Assembly (NCBI RefSeq): GCF_049319665.1
Contig: NZ_JBMOUD010000017.1
Span: 38,305-102,304, forward strand
DNA from: JBMOUD01 sp049319665
GTDB lineage: Bacteria > Pseudomonadota > Gammaproteobacteria > Enterobacterales > Enterobacteriaceae
Direction of reading: 5' to 3'
DNA: 64,000 nt
Part shown: piece after piece, positions 25,274 to 33,552 of the stretch
How positions within the stretch are numbered: the stretch's first letter is position 1
Layout: every line of letters begins with the position of its first letter
Translations under genes and position numbers: made by a program
The notes under the pieces: model-generated
The model's database searches: none
Told to the model about the DNA's origin: nothing
Seen by the model: the letters and a program-made list of their open reading frames with translations, nothing else

Positions 25274-26611
25274 ATGAAGATTTATCGTCCTTTGTGGAAC
25301 GATGGGGCCTTTTTGGCCCCACAACAGTTCCAACAACAGGCACGCTGGGATGCGTATATAGCTGATACCGTTTCACATATGGTATTAGCTCATCCTTGGG
25401 GGGGCATTGATGCGGCATTTGATAGCGGAGCGTTGGCCCTTTCCCGTCTGAATGCACTTCGTTTGGTGGTTCGTTTTCCCGATGGAACATTGATTGATAC
25501 AGAGCTGGCGGATAACCTTCCTGCTGCCTGTGACTTATCTATGGTGGCGGACCGTGACAGCGTGGATGTGGTGTTGGCGCTGCCGTTACTTTCGGCTAAT
25601 GGCGGAAATTTGGACGATGGGCAGGATAGTGAGCGCCCTCGCCGCTGGCAGCAAGAATGGATAACTGTGCAGGAACTTGCCGGGCACGAGCGGACTGAGC
25701 TGGCGGTAATGCGTCACGCGGTTACTTTACGTTTTGCTCATCAGGAAAACAGCGCTTATCTAACCTGTGCGGTTGTGCGGTTGGTACGTAATGCTCAGGG
25801 GCAGTGGATGCAGGATAGTCATTTTATCCCGCCAATGTTGTCACTAGCTGCAAGCTCGGTGTTATTGACTGAGCTAGGGGATTTAATCCACCGTTTGCAG
25901 GCACGTCGCCGTCGCTTGATGGCTATGCGTCGTGAAAGTAACGAACGAATGGCAGATTTTGCCGTGGCCGATGTGTCACTATTCTGGCTGCTTAATGCAT
26001 TGAATAGTGCTGAACCAGTATTGGTGGAACTTTATCAGACGCCTTCACGCCACCCTGAGTTATTCTATCGAGAACTGGTACGTCTTGCCGGTAGCCTGCT
26101 GACATTCTCTCTGGAACACAAAGCAGAAGATATTCCCTCTTACCAGCACAGCGCACCAGAACAGGTGTTCCCTCCGCTGTTCTCTTTGCTCGATAAACTG
26201 CTAGAAGCTAGCTTGCCTTCCCGCATGCTCGCCATTGAGCTGAAGCTCGACGGGCAATTCTGGACTGGTTCTCTACTCGATGCCCGCCTGCGTGAAGGGG
26301 CTGATTTCTATCTTTCTGTTCGATCTTCCATTTCTAACCATATGTTGCAAACCCAGTTTCCGTTGCTGTGTAAAGCAGGCTGTTTCGAGGATGTATCAGA
26401 TGTGGTCAACGTAGCGCTAAATGGCGTAGCCATGAAAGCATTGTCCCACGTTCCTGCAGCGATCCCTCTGCGTCTGGAAAATCAATATTTTGCCTTGGAT
26501 CTTAATAGCCCGGCTGCACAGGCCATGTTGGATGCTGGCAATTGTGCTTTCTACATTCCTGGTTCACTGGGTGATGTCAAACTTGAACTGTTTGCGGTGC
26601 TGCGCTCATGA
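25274..26611 (+). CDS. tssK: T6SS baseplate protein TssK
   Basis: The 445-aa product starts MKIYRPLWNDGAFLAPQQFQQQARW, the hallmark N-terminus of TssK, and has the family's central region (LSLAASSVLLTELGDLIHRLQARRRRLM) and C-terminal domain that binds TssL/TssM. TssK links the baseplate to the membrane complex. The stop overlaps the tssL start (ATGA), indicating coupling. Confidence 0.96.
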   Translation: MKIYRPLWNDGAFLAPQQFQQQARWDAYIADTVSHMVLAHPWGGIDAAFDSGALALSRLNALRLVVRFPDGTLIDTELADNLPAACDLSMVADRDSVDVVLALPLLSANGGNLDDGQDSERPRRWQQEWITVQELAGHERTELAVMRHAVTLRFAHQENSAYLTCAVVRLVRNAQGQWMQDSHFIPPMLSLAASSVLLTELGDLIHRLQARRRRLMAMRRESNERMADFAVADVSLFWLLNALNSAEPVLVELYQTPSRHPELFYRELVRLAGSLLTFSLEHKAEDIPSYQHSAPEQVFPPLFSLLDKLLEASLPSRMLAIELKLDGQFWTGSLLDARLREGADFYLSVRSSISNHMLQTQFPLLCKAGCFEDVSDVVNVALNGVAMKALSHVPAAIPLRLENQYFALDLNSPAAQAMLDAGNCAFYIPGSLGDVKLELFAVLRS

Positions 26612-27261
26612 GCAAAATAAATGAGTCCATTGTTGATTCTGTCTTTTATCCCTGCTGGCTGATGGTCAGTCAGTTACGTAACGGTCAAGAAATCGAAGAT
26701 GGGGAAGCACTGTATCGCCGTGCCTGTGAGTGGATTGACGGAGCTCGAGAGGCTTTGTCTCGTGCTGGTTTCAGTGAAATAAGTTGTGAACATATGCTCT
26801 ACACCCAGTGCGCATTATTAGATGAAAGCGTGTTGAATCGTCAGAAGCAGGATAGTGGCTATACAAAATGGCTGAAAGATCCGCTTCAAGCACGCTACTT
26901 CAATACTCTTAACGCTGGTGAAGAACTGTGGGAGCGTATTCGTACTGTATTGCAAGAGCCTGCGCCTGATATCGCAGTACTGACCTGTTTTTATCGAGCG
27001 CTGACACTGGGGTTTTCTGGCCGCTATCGCGAGCAAGGGGATGAGCGTCGGGAAGATGTTGTACGTAAATTGAGCCAAATAGTCCCTCCTTTTTCCTCTT
27101 CACAAGATACGCCGGTAGTCTCACGCTCAACGCGCTTGCGCTCAGGACTGAAGACATATTGGTTCTCTTGGATTGCTGGCGCGGTGGTACTGGCGGTGCT
27201 CTGGTTCACGCTTTCGACCACGCTGACGCATATGGTGTCCACACTGACAGGGATCCATTAG
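26608..27261 (+). CDS. tssL: T6SS membrane-complex protein TssL (DotU/IcmH type)
   Basis: The 217-aa protein has the cytoplasmic DotU domain (residues about 1-170, with ALLDESVLN and the LTCFYRALTLGFSGRYREQG motif) and one C-terminal membrane helix (about 185-210, ending in a short periplasmic tail). It lacks a fused peptidoglycan-binding domain; the next gene supplies an OmpA domain on a separate protein. It starts inside the tssK stop codon. Confidence 0.95.
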   Translation: MSKINESIVDSVFYPCWLMVSQLRNGQEIEDGEALYRRACEWIDGAREALSRAGFSEISCEHMLYTQCALLDESVLNRQKQDSGYTKWLKDPLQARYFNTLNAGEELWERIRTVLQEPAPDIAVLTCFYRALTLGFSGRYREQGDERREDVVRKLSQIVPPFSSSQDTPVVSRSTRLRSGLKTYWFSWIAGAVVLAVLWFTLSTTLTHMVSTLTGIH

Positions 27262-27264
27262 AGG

Positions 27265-28998
27265 ATGCGCGGATTAACGCAATTACTTTTGCTGCTTCTG
27301 GGCACATGCTTGGCGTTGTGGCTTATTAATGGTTTTTGGCCGCTGACGGTAAGCAGTCGTGTCGCGCTGAGTGTGCTGGTTGTCATCTTTAGCAGTGCAA
27401 CGGGTTATGTTCAGTGGCACAAACAAAATCACAATAAAATCGTCCATCAACACATTGTCGATGCCATCCTGCCACCCGAGGATTTTCAAGGGGCTGTTGT
27501 GCTGGTTTGTGGTGACAGTGAGCCTTTGTTCTCGGTATCAGCACCTTTTCGAGAAACTATCCAAGGCTGGTATCTGCCAGTGAGTATGCCAGAACAACTG
27601 CCGATGCTCGCGCAACACCTGTCTGCGGAGCGTCCTGCACTGATTTCTCAGATCTCTGTGCTGTTGTCTATCGTGCCGGAAAAGCATCAGGAGTTGGATG
27701 ATTTCACACAATCTTTACGCGTTTGGCATCGGGCCATTGCGCAGTGTAAAGACTATTTGGTGGGGATCCCTCCTTTATTCGTGGGAACTTGGGTTGCACC
27801 ACCAGCAACCTCACCAGTAGAAGCTGAGCGTTGGTACACCGCTACGCCTGGCCAGAAAGGCGTCCAAGTTCAAGAGATAGGCTCAGGCGTCATACCATTG
27901 GCTGCATGGAGCCAGCAGCAGAATGCCCAAAACGAACGGGAAAGATTGGGATCTGTATTTTGGATAGAGAGTCTTCTCTCTTGGCTTGAGATTCACGTCT
28001 GGAGCATTTTGAGCGAACGGCAAGGTGACGTCCCTGCTTTAGCACCTTGTGCATGGGGGAGCTGCTTTACGTCTGTTGCTGGAAGCCCTGGAAACCTGTG
28101 GCAGAGACATATTGCCGGAATCACTACGTTGATGCCAGCAATGGTCACGATGCAGGATTGTCTGCCGCTCCCGGATGTATTGCTAGCCAATTTGCCTCGT
28201 CGTCGTGGTGTTTCTCGCATGATGCAGGACTGGCAGAAGGCTGGATTTTTGTGTGGCGTATTTTTGCTGCTTGCCATGCTGGCGTCGTTTATCAATAACC
28301 AGCGCATGGTCCAAAGCGTTGGCGATCATCTGTCGTTGTATAACCGACTTACCGGTACGCCCACCGCACCTAAAATCCTTGCTCAACAGCAACTGCGTAA
28401 AGATGCCAGCCTGCTGGATGAGTGGCGGCGAAGCGGTACGCCGATGCGTCTATCGTTGGGCTTCTATCAGGGCATGCGGCTGATTGCACCGCTCGAAAGT
28501 GCCATCAATAGCTGGACGCTCCCGACGCAGCCATCGCCAACGCCTCAGATAGTGAATCACGTTGTTCAGGGACCGAAAACTATCCGCTTAGATAGCTTGT
28601 CGCTGTTTGACGTAGGTAAATTTCAGCTTAAACCTGGCAGCACCAAAATGTTGGTCAATACACTCATTGGTATTAAAGCCAAGCCGGGCTGGCTGATTGT
28701 GGTTGCTGGGCACACCGACATTACCGGCAATGCGCAGGCTAACCAAACATTGTCACTCAAACGCGCGGAAGCGTTACGCGACTGGATGCTTTCTACCAGC
28801 GATGTATCGCCGACCTGCTTCGCCGTACAAGGCTATGGCGCAACGCGCCCGATTGCCACCAATGATACCCCCGAGGGGCGGGCCTTGAACCGCCGGGTAG
28901 AAATCAGCCTGGTGCCGCAGGCTAACGCCTGTCTGGCAGCAGACTCTCAACCTTCGTCAGGTAGTGATGAAGGGTTAACAACAAGCAAGGAGAAGTAA
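27265..28998 (+). CDS. OmpA-domain inner-membrane protein of the T6SS
   Basis: The 577-aa protein has two hydrophobic segments at the N-terminus (LLLLLLGTCLALWLINGFW and VALSVLVVIFSSATGYV), a cytoplasmic middle part, a further helix at about residues 325-350 and a C-terminal OmpA/MotB peptidoglycan-binding domain (about 455-555, with VVAGHTDITGN and NRRVEISL). In this position it likely anchors the membrane complex to the cell wall in place of a TssL-fused domain. It starts 3 nt after tssL and ends 3 nt before hcp. Confidence 0.9.
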   Translation: MRGLTQLLLLLLGTCLALWLINGFWPLTVSSRVALSVLVVIFSSATGYVQWHKQNHNKIVHQHIVDAILPPEDFQGAVVLVCGDSEPLFSVSAPFRETIQGWYLPVSMPEQLPMLAQHLSAERPALISQISVLLSIVPEKHQELDDFTQSLRVWHRAIAQCKDYLVGIPPLFVGTWVAPPATSPVEAERWYTATPGQKGVQVQEIGSGVIPLAAWSQQQNAQNERERLGSVFWIESLLSWLEIHVWSILSERQGDVPALAPCAWGSCFTSVAGSPGNLWQRHIAGITTLMPAMVTMQDCLPLPDVLLANLPRRRGVSRMMQDWQKAGFLCGVFLLLAMLASFINNQRMVQSVGDHLSLYNRLTGTPTAPKILAQQQLRKDASLLDEWRRSGTPMRLSLGFYQGMRLIAPLESAINSWTLPTQPSPTPQIVNHVVQGPKTIRLDSLSLFDVGKFQLKPGSTKMLVNTLIGIKAKPGWLIVVAGHTDITGNAQANQTLSLKRAEALRDWMLSTSDVSPTCFAVQGYGATRPIATNDTPEGRALNRRVEISLVPQANACLAADSQPSSGSDEGLTTSKEK

Positions 28999-29001
28999 AC
29001 C

Positions 29002-29493
29002 ATGGCAATTCCAGTTTATTTGTGGCTCAAGGACGATGGCGGTGCGGACATCAAAGGTTCTGTTGATGTTAAAGACCGTGAAGGTAGCATCGAAGTGGTT
29101 GCACAGGAACACAACCTGTACATCCCAACGGATAACAATACCGGCAAATTGACAGGTACTCGTATTCATACCCCATTCCTGTTTACCAAAGAAATCGACT
29201 CTTCTAGCCCGTATTTGTACAAGGCAGTGACCACCGGTCAGACCCTGAAATCTGCTGAGTTCAAATGGTACAAAATCAACGATGCAGGCCAGGAAGTAGA
29301 GTATTTCAATACCAAACTAGAAAACGTCAAGCTGGTGAAAGTCGCGCCGAAAATGCACGACATCAAAGATCCTTCCAAAGAGAAACACAACCACCTGGAA
29401 GCGATTGAACTACGTTACGAAAAAATCACCTGGACTTACAAAGACGGCAACATCATTCATTCCGATTCTTGGAACGAACGTACTACTGCGTAA
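29002..29493 (+). CDS. hcp: T6SS inner-tube protein Hcp (TssD)
   Basis: The 163-aa protein has the Hcp pattern MAIPVYLWLKDDGGADIKGSVDVKDREGSIEVV, LTGTRIHTPFLFTKEIDSSSPYLYKAV and a C-terminal ITWTYKDGNIIHSDSWNE. Hexamers stack into the tube that carries effectors. It has a strong ribosome-binding site (AAGGAGAAG) and is followed directly by a UUCG-loop hairpin, an arrangement that would raise its level relative to downstream genes. Confidence 0.97.
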   Translation: MAIPVYLWLKDDGGADIKGSVDVKDREGSIEVVAQEHNLYIPTDNNTGKLTGTRIHTPFLFTKEIDSSSPYLYKAVTTGQTLKSAEFKWYKINDAGQEVEYFNTKLENVKLVKVAPKMHDIKDPSKEKHNHLEAIELRYEKITWTYKDGNIIHSDSWNERTTA

Positions 29494-29500
29494 TCCCTCA

Positions 29501-29524
29501 CAGCAGACGGTTCGCCGTCTGCTG
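29501..29524 (+). terminator. UUCG hairpin after hcp
   Basis: Arms CAGCAGACGG and CCGTCTGCTG close a TTCG tetraloop, followed by TTCTTTG. It is probably a partial terminator or 3' stabiliser giving extra hcp mRNA. Confidence 0.8.
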
Positions 29525-29678
29525 TTCTTTGTGCTGTTTGTTAAGCCACTTCGCACGCATTGATTTAACAAACACTACTTCATCACTTGTTATACCTCGA
29601 CCTTATGGGCCTCGGTTTCCTGCATCACCAGAATAGGAAGCGGCTAGGGGCGGTAGCGTACCTAAAAAGGATTGCCAC

Positions 29679-32327
29679 ATGGAAAACCAGTCAGCTGTAC
29701 TACTTCGTCGTTTAAACCCGTATTGCGCACAGGCATTGGAAGCCGCCGCTACGTTATGCCAGACCCGCGCTCACAGCGAGATCACCATTGAACACTGGCT
29801 GCTTAAATTACTTGAGATGGGTGAGGGTGATATCACCGTGTTGGCTCGCCGCTATGAATGGGATCTGGATGGGTTGTGGCAAAGCCTGCTGGCACATCTC
29901 GATACCTTGCCGCGCTCGATACATACTCGACCAGTGCTCTCAGATGCGTTGAGCGCTCTGATGCAATCTGCTTGGCTAGCTGCCTCTTTACAGGACAATA
30001 GCGACAGAGTGCGCAGCGTCCATCTACTCGAAGCGTTAACCGCTCAACCCAATATGCTGCGCTGCGAAGGTGCCTGGCCGCTGTGCAGTCTGAGCACCAC
30101 GCAGATCTCTCGCCTCAAACCGCTACTGGATGCGCAGTCTGATGAGAGGCCAGAACTGCAACAGCAGGCCAGCCTGAATATGCCGGTTTCTTCATTCAAT
30201 GAATCTACACAGCAAAATAAACCCGCGCCTACCAACCTGTCCGGTCAGGCCTTGAGCGAAGCATTGCAAGCGGCACTGGATAAATTCACTCTGGATGTGA
30301 CTGCTAAAGCCAAAGCACAACAGATCGACCCGATCTTTGGCCGTGATACCGAGATCCGCCAGATGATCGACATCCTGTCGCGCCGTCGTAAAAACAACCC
30401 GATCCTGGTCGGTGAACCAGGCGTTGGTAAAACGGCGCTGGTGGAAGGGTTAGCATTGCGTATCGCCGAAGGCAACGTGCCGGACAGCCTGAAAACTGTC
30501 AGTCTGCGTACTCTGGATCTTGGCTTGTTGCAGGCCGGTGCAGGTGTCAAAGGTGAATTTGAACAACGTCTGAAAAACGTGATTGAAGCCGTTCAGCAAT
30601 CGCCAACGCCGGTGCTGCTGTTTATCGACGAAGCGCACACTATCATTGGCGCGGGTAATCAGGCCGGGGGCGCGGATGCTGCCAACTTGCTTAAGCCTGC
30701 GTTGGCGCGTGGTGAACTGCGCACGATAGCGGCGACTACCTGGTCTGAGTACAAACAGTATTTTGAGCGGGATGCGGCGTTGGAGCGTCGTTTTCAGATG
30801 GTGAAAGTTGACGAGCCGGATGATGCTAAAGCCAATTTGATGCTGCGTGGCTTAAAAGGCCGTTATGCACAACATCACGGCGTACATATTCTTGATGGTG
30901 CGATCACAGCCGCTGTCACGCTGTCCCGTCGCTATCTCACCGGACGCCAGTTGCCGGATAAAGCCGTTGATTTGCTAGATACTGCCGGTGCTCGTGTGCG
31001 CATGAGTATCGACACACTGCCGGAGGCGCTGATGGAGATCAACGCCGAGCTGGCCGCGTTGGCGATGGAGCAACAGGCGATCGACGAAGATCGCGCGCTG
31101 TTGCCGAATATGGTCACAACTCGTTTGAGTGAAATTGAACTACGCCGTGCCGAACTGGCCGCTGATCAGCAAAAAATCGAGCAGCAGTACCAGGAAGAAA
31201 AACGCCTGACGGCACTGATTGTCGAAGCGCGTCAGAAGGGGGCCGACGCCAGCCATCTTGCTGATTTACAGCAGCAGTTAAGCGACATACAGGGCAGTTC
31301 ACCTCAGTTGTCTCTCGATGTTGATGCTCGCACTGTGGCGACAGTTATTGCCGACTGGACCGGCGTGCCGCTCAGCAGCTTGCTGAAAGACGAACAGACC
31401 GATCTATTACAGATGGAACAGCATCTGGCCACTCGCGTGGTCGGGCAGGATACGGCGCTAATCGATATGGCGCAGCGTCTGCGCGCCGCCAAAACGGGCC
31501 TGACTTCCGAGAACGGCCCGTTGGGCGTCTTCCTGCTGGTGGGGCCAAGCGGTGTAGGTAAAACCGAGACGGCGCTGTCGCTGGCCGATACCCTGTTTGG
31601 CGGTGAAAAATCGCTGATCACCATCAATATGTCGGAGTACCAGGAAGCCCATACTGTTTCCCAATTGAAAGGCTCTCCTCCAGGTTATGTCGGTTACGGT
31701 CAGGGCGGTATTTTGACCGAAGCGGTACGTAAACGTCCGTACAGCGTGGTTCTGCTCGATGAAGTAGAAAAAGCCCACCGCGATGTGATCAACCTGTTCT
31801 ATCAGGTATTTGACCGAGGGATCATGCGTGACGGCGAAGGGCGCGAAATCGACTTCCGTAATACGGTGATATTAATGACTGCCAACCTCGGCAGCGACGA
31901 ACTAATGCAGTTGCTGGACGATCAACCGGAAGCCAGCAACGGTGATTTACAAGAACTATTGCGCCCGATATTGCGCGACCACTTCCAACCTGCGTTGTTA
32001 GCCCGTTTCCAGACATTAATCTACCGTCCGCTGGATGCCGTAGCTCTGCGCACCATTGTCGAAATGAAGCTGGCGCAGGTTGCCAAACGTCTGAATAAGC
32101 ATTACGGCCTGCATTGCACCATCGAAGAGAGCTTATACGACACCTTAGTTGCCGCCTGCCTGCTGCCGGATACCGGCGCGCGTAACATCGATAGCCTGCT
32201 CAACCAGCAGATTTTGCCGGTACTCAGCCAGCAATTATTGAGCCGTATGTCAGAACAGCAACGCACGACGTCGCTAACGTTGGGCTGGGATGAAGAGGAA
32301 GGGATCACGCTGGAGTTTGAGCGATAA
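29679..32327 (+). CDS. clpV: T6SS AAA+ ATPase ClpV (TssH)
   Basis: The 882-aa protein has the Clp N-domain (about 10-150), a first AAA module with Walker A GEPGVGKTALVEG and Walker B LLFIDEAH, a middle coiled-coil domain, and a second AAA module with GPSGVGKTETAL and VVLLDEVEKAH. In T6SS it dismantles contracted TssB/TssC sheath. It has its own 185-bp leader after the hcp hairpin, with ribosome-binding site AAAAAGGATT. Confidence 0.97.
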   Translation: MENQSAVLLRRLNPYCAQALEAAATLCQTRAHSEITIEHWLLKLLEMGEGDITVLARRYEWDLDGLWQSLLAHLDTLPRSIHTRPVLSDALSALMQSAWLAASLQDNSDRVRSVHLLEALTAQPNMLRCEGAWPLCSLSTTQISRLKPLLDAQSDERPELQQQASLNMPVSSFNESTQQNKPAPTNLSGQALSEALQAALDKFTLDVTAKAKAQQIDPIFGRDTEIRQMIDILSRRRKNNPILVGEPGVGKTALVEGLALRIAEGNVPDSLKTVSLRTLDLGLLQAGAGVKGEFEQRLKNVIEAVQQSPTPVLLFIDEAHTIIGAGNQAGGADAANLLKPALARGELRTIAATTWSEYKQYFERDAALERRFQMVKVDEPDDAKANLMLRGLKGRYAQHHGVHILDGAITAAVTLSRRYLTGRQLPDKAVDLLDTAGARVRMSIDTLPEALMEINAELAALAMEQQAIDEDRALLPNMVTTRLSEIELRRAELAADQQKIEQQYQEEKRLTALIVEARQKGADASHLADLQQQLSDIQGSSPQLSLDVDARTVATVIADWTGVPLSSLLKDEQTDLLQMEQHLATRVVGQDTALIDMAQRLRAAKTGLTSENGPLGVFLLVGPSGVGKTETALSLADTLFGGEKSLITINMSEYQEAHTVSQLKGSPPGYVGYGQGGILTEAVRKRPYSVVLLDEVEKAHRDVINLFYQVFDRGIMRDGEGREIDFRNTVILMTANLGSDELMQLLDDQPEASNGDLQELLRPILRDHFQPALLARFQTLIYRPLDAVALRTIVEMKLAQVAKRLNKHYGLHCTIEESLYDTLVAACLLPDTGARNIDSLLNQQILPVLSQQLLSRMSEQQRTTSLTLGWDEEEGITLEFER

Positions 32328-32421
32328 AGAGAGCAATGCTGTCTGAGCCTACGTTGATTACTCAGTCCATACGTAGGACTCATTCTGTAGTGTAATTTTG
32401 ACTCATACAAAGGAAAGGTTT

Positions 32422-32967
32422 ATGCCGGATGGAGAGGGACAACTCAGAAGAATGACATCGGGGGAGATTGCTTTGACTCAAACCCTGTATAGCAATCAAA
32501 TCGCTTACTCAAAAGTCTGGATACATTGCGACAGTTACCTTCCTTTAGGGTTACAGGCGAAAAATGTTGCGATGACGCCAAATGGCGAGGTCTATTTTCG
32601 GGAAGGTTATTATTACGCTGATTTTTCAGCGGATAATGTGAGCATCGACAGTAAACATATATTTTTACATGAACTATGCCATGTATGGCAATATCAGCAT
32701 GGGATGATGGTTAAACTTCGTGGTTTATTTAGCTGGGCGGTTGATTATCACTACGACTTGGCTAAAACACGTCTTTCCTGTTATTCGATGGAACAGCAGG
32801 CCTCGATTGTTTCTGACTATTACATTTTGCGAGACTTCGGATATAGCGTGTGGCAAGGGCTTTGGGGGAATAATTTTATTAATAAAGACTATTATTATAA
32901 TAATGTCGAGCTTTTACGAATGTATGAAAAAGTATTAGGTTCTTTCCCTTCGCCGGAGGAGTTATGA
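32422..32967 (+). CDS. Putative T6SS effector with HExxH zincin motif
   Basis: From ATG 32422 (ribosome-binding site AGGAAAGG) the product is 181 aa. It has a single clear motif, FLHELCHVWQYQHG, with H83, E84 and H87, as in zinc metallopeptidases; it resembles small T6SS-linked proteins annotated as vgr-related. No signal peptide is present. It lies between clpV and vgrG and overlaps by 4 nt a gene for a small lipoprotein, the layout of an effector and its periplasmic immunity protein. The region is more AT-rich than the core T6SS genes. Cell-wall hydrolysis or proteolysis as the activity is inference. Confidence 0.7.
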   Translation: MPDGEGQLRRMTSGEIALTQTLYSNQIAYSKVWIHCDSYLPLGLQAKNVAMTPNGEVYFREGYYYADFSADNVSIDSKHIFLHELCHVWQYQHGMMVKLRGLFSWAVDYHYDLAKTRLSCYSMEQQASIVSDYYILRDFGYSVWQGLWGNNFINKDYYYNNVELLRMYEKVLGSFPSPEEL

Positions 32968-33320
32968 AAAGCATTTCTCTCGTTCTTGTTTTTCTGCTAA
33001 CTGGGTGCTTGGGAGATAAAATCCCTTGGGATATAGCCAAAGTGAAACAGTCTGAAGGGGCTGTCTGCGTGTATGCGCCAGGAATAGATGAAGGCTTTAT
33101 CTATGAACGTGTAAAGATACAGAAAGCGGGTGAGTCAAAAGAGTTTATTGCTGATGTTACCGGGCGAAAATATGCTAAAAATAAATGCTTACCCATGATG
33201 GGATATAAATTTATCACTAATAATGAATATAACGTTAGTTTTTCTGTTGTTGATGCTAATAGCGGAAAAAGAAAAGTTTATGCTGTGAGGTTTATAGATA
33301 AATACTCATCTGTTAATTAA
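32964..33320 (+). CDS. Small lipoprotein, putative immunity protein for the zincin effector
   Basis: The 118-aa protein has a lipoprotein signal peptide with lipobox LLTGC (Cys15), followed by a short beta-rich domain (CVYAPGIDEGFIYERVKI, NEYNVSFSVVDAN). It belongs in appearance to the small periplasmic lipoproteins that accompany T6SS effectors. The start codon overlaps the stop of the zincin gene, so the two are translated together, as toxin and antidote usually are. The periplasmic location implies that the effector acts in the periplasm. Confidence 0.7.
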   Translation: MKSISLVLVFLLTGCLGDKIPWDIAKVKQSEGAVCVYAPGIDEGFIYERVKIQKAGESKEFIADVTGRKYAKNKCLPMMGYKFITNNEYNVSFSVVDANSGKRKVYAVRFIDKYSSVN

Positions 33321-33321
33321 A

Positions 33322-33450
<129 letters not shown>

Positions 33451-33552
33451 CCCGTTAATTATATTTACTTCTTAAAGTAATTCACTCAAAGGACATGTAT
33501 TACTGGGGCATAACTTGCTGACGTAGAGTAATACAGTGCAGGGGGATGCATA

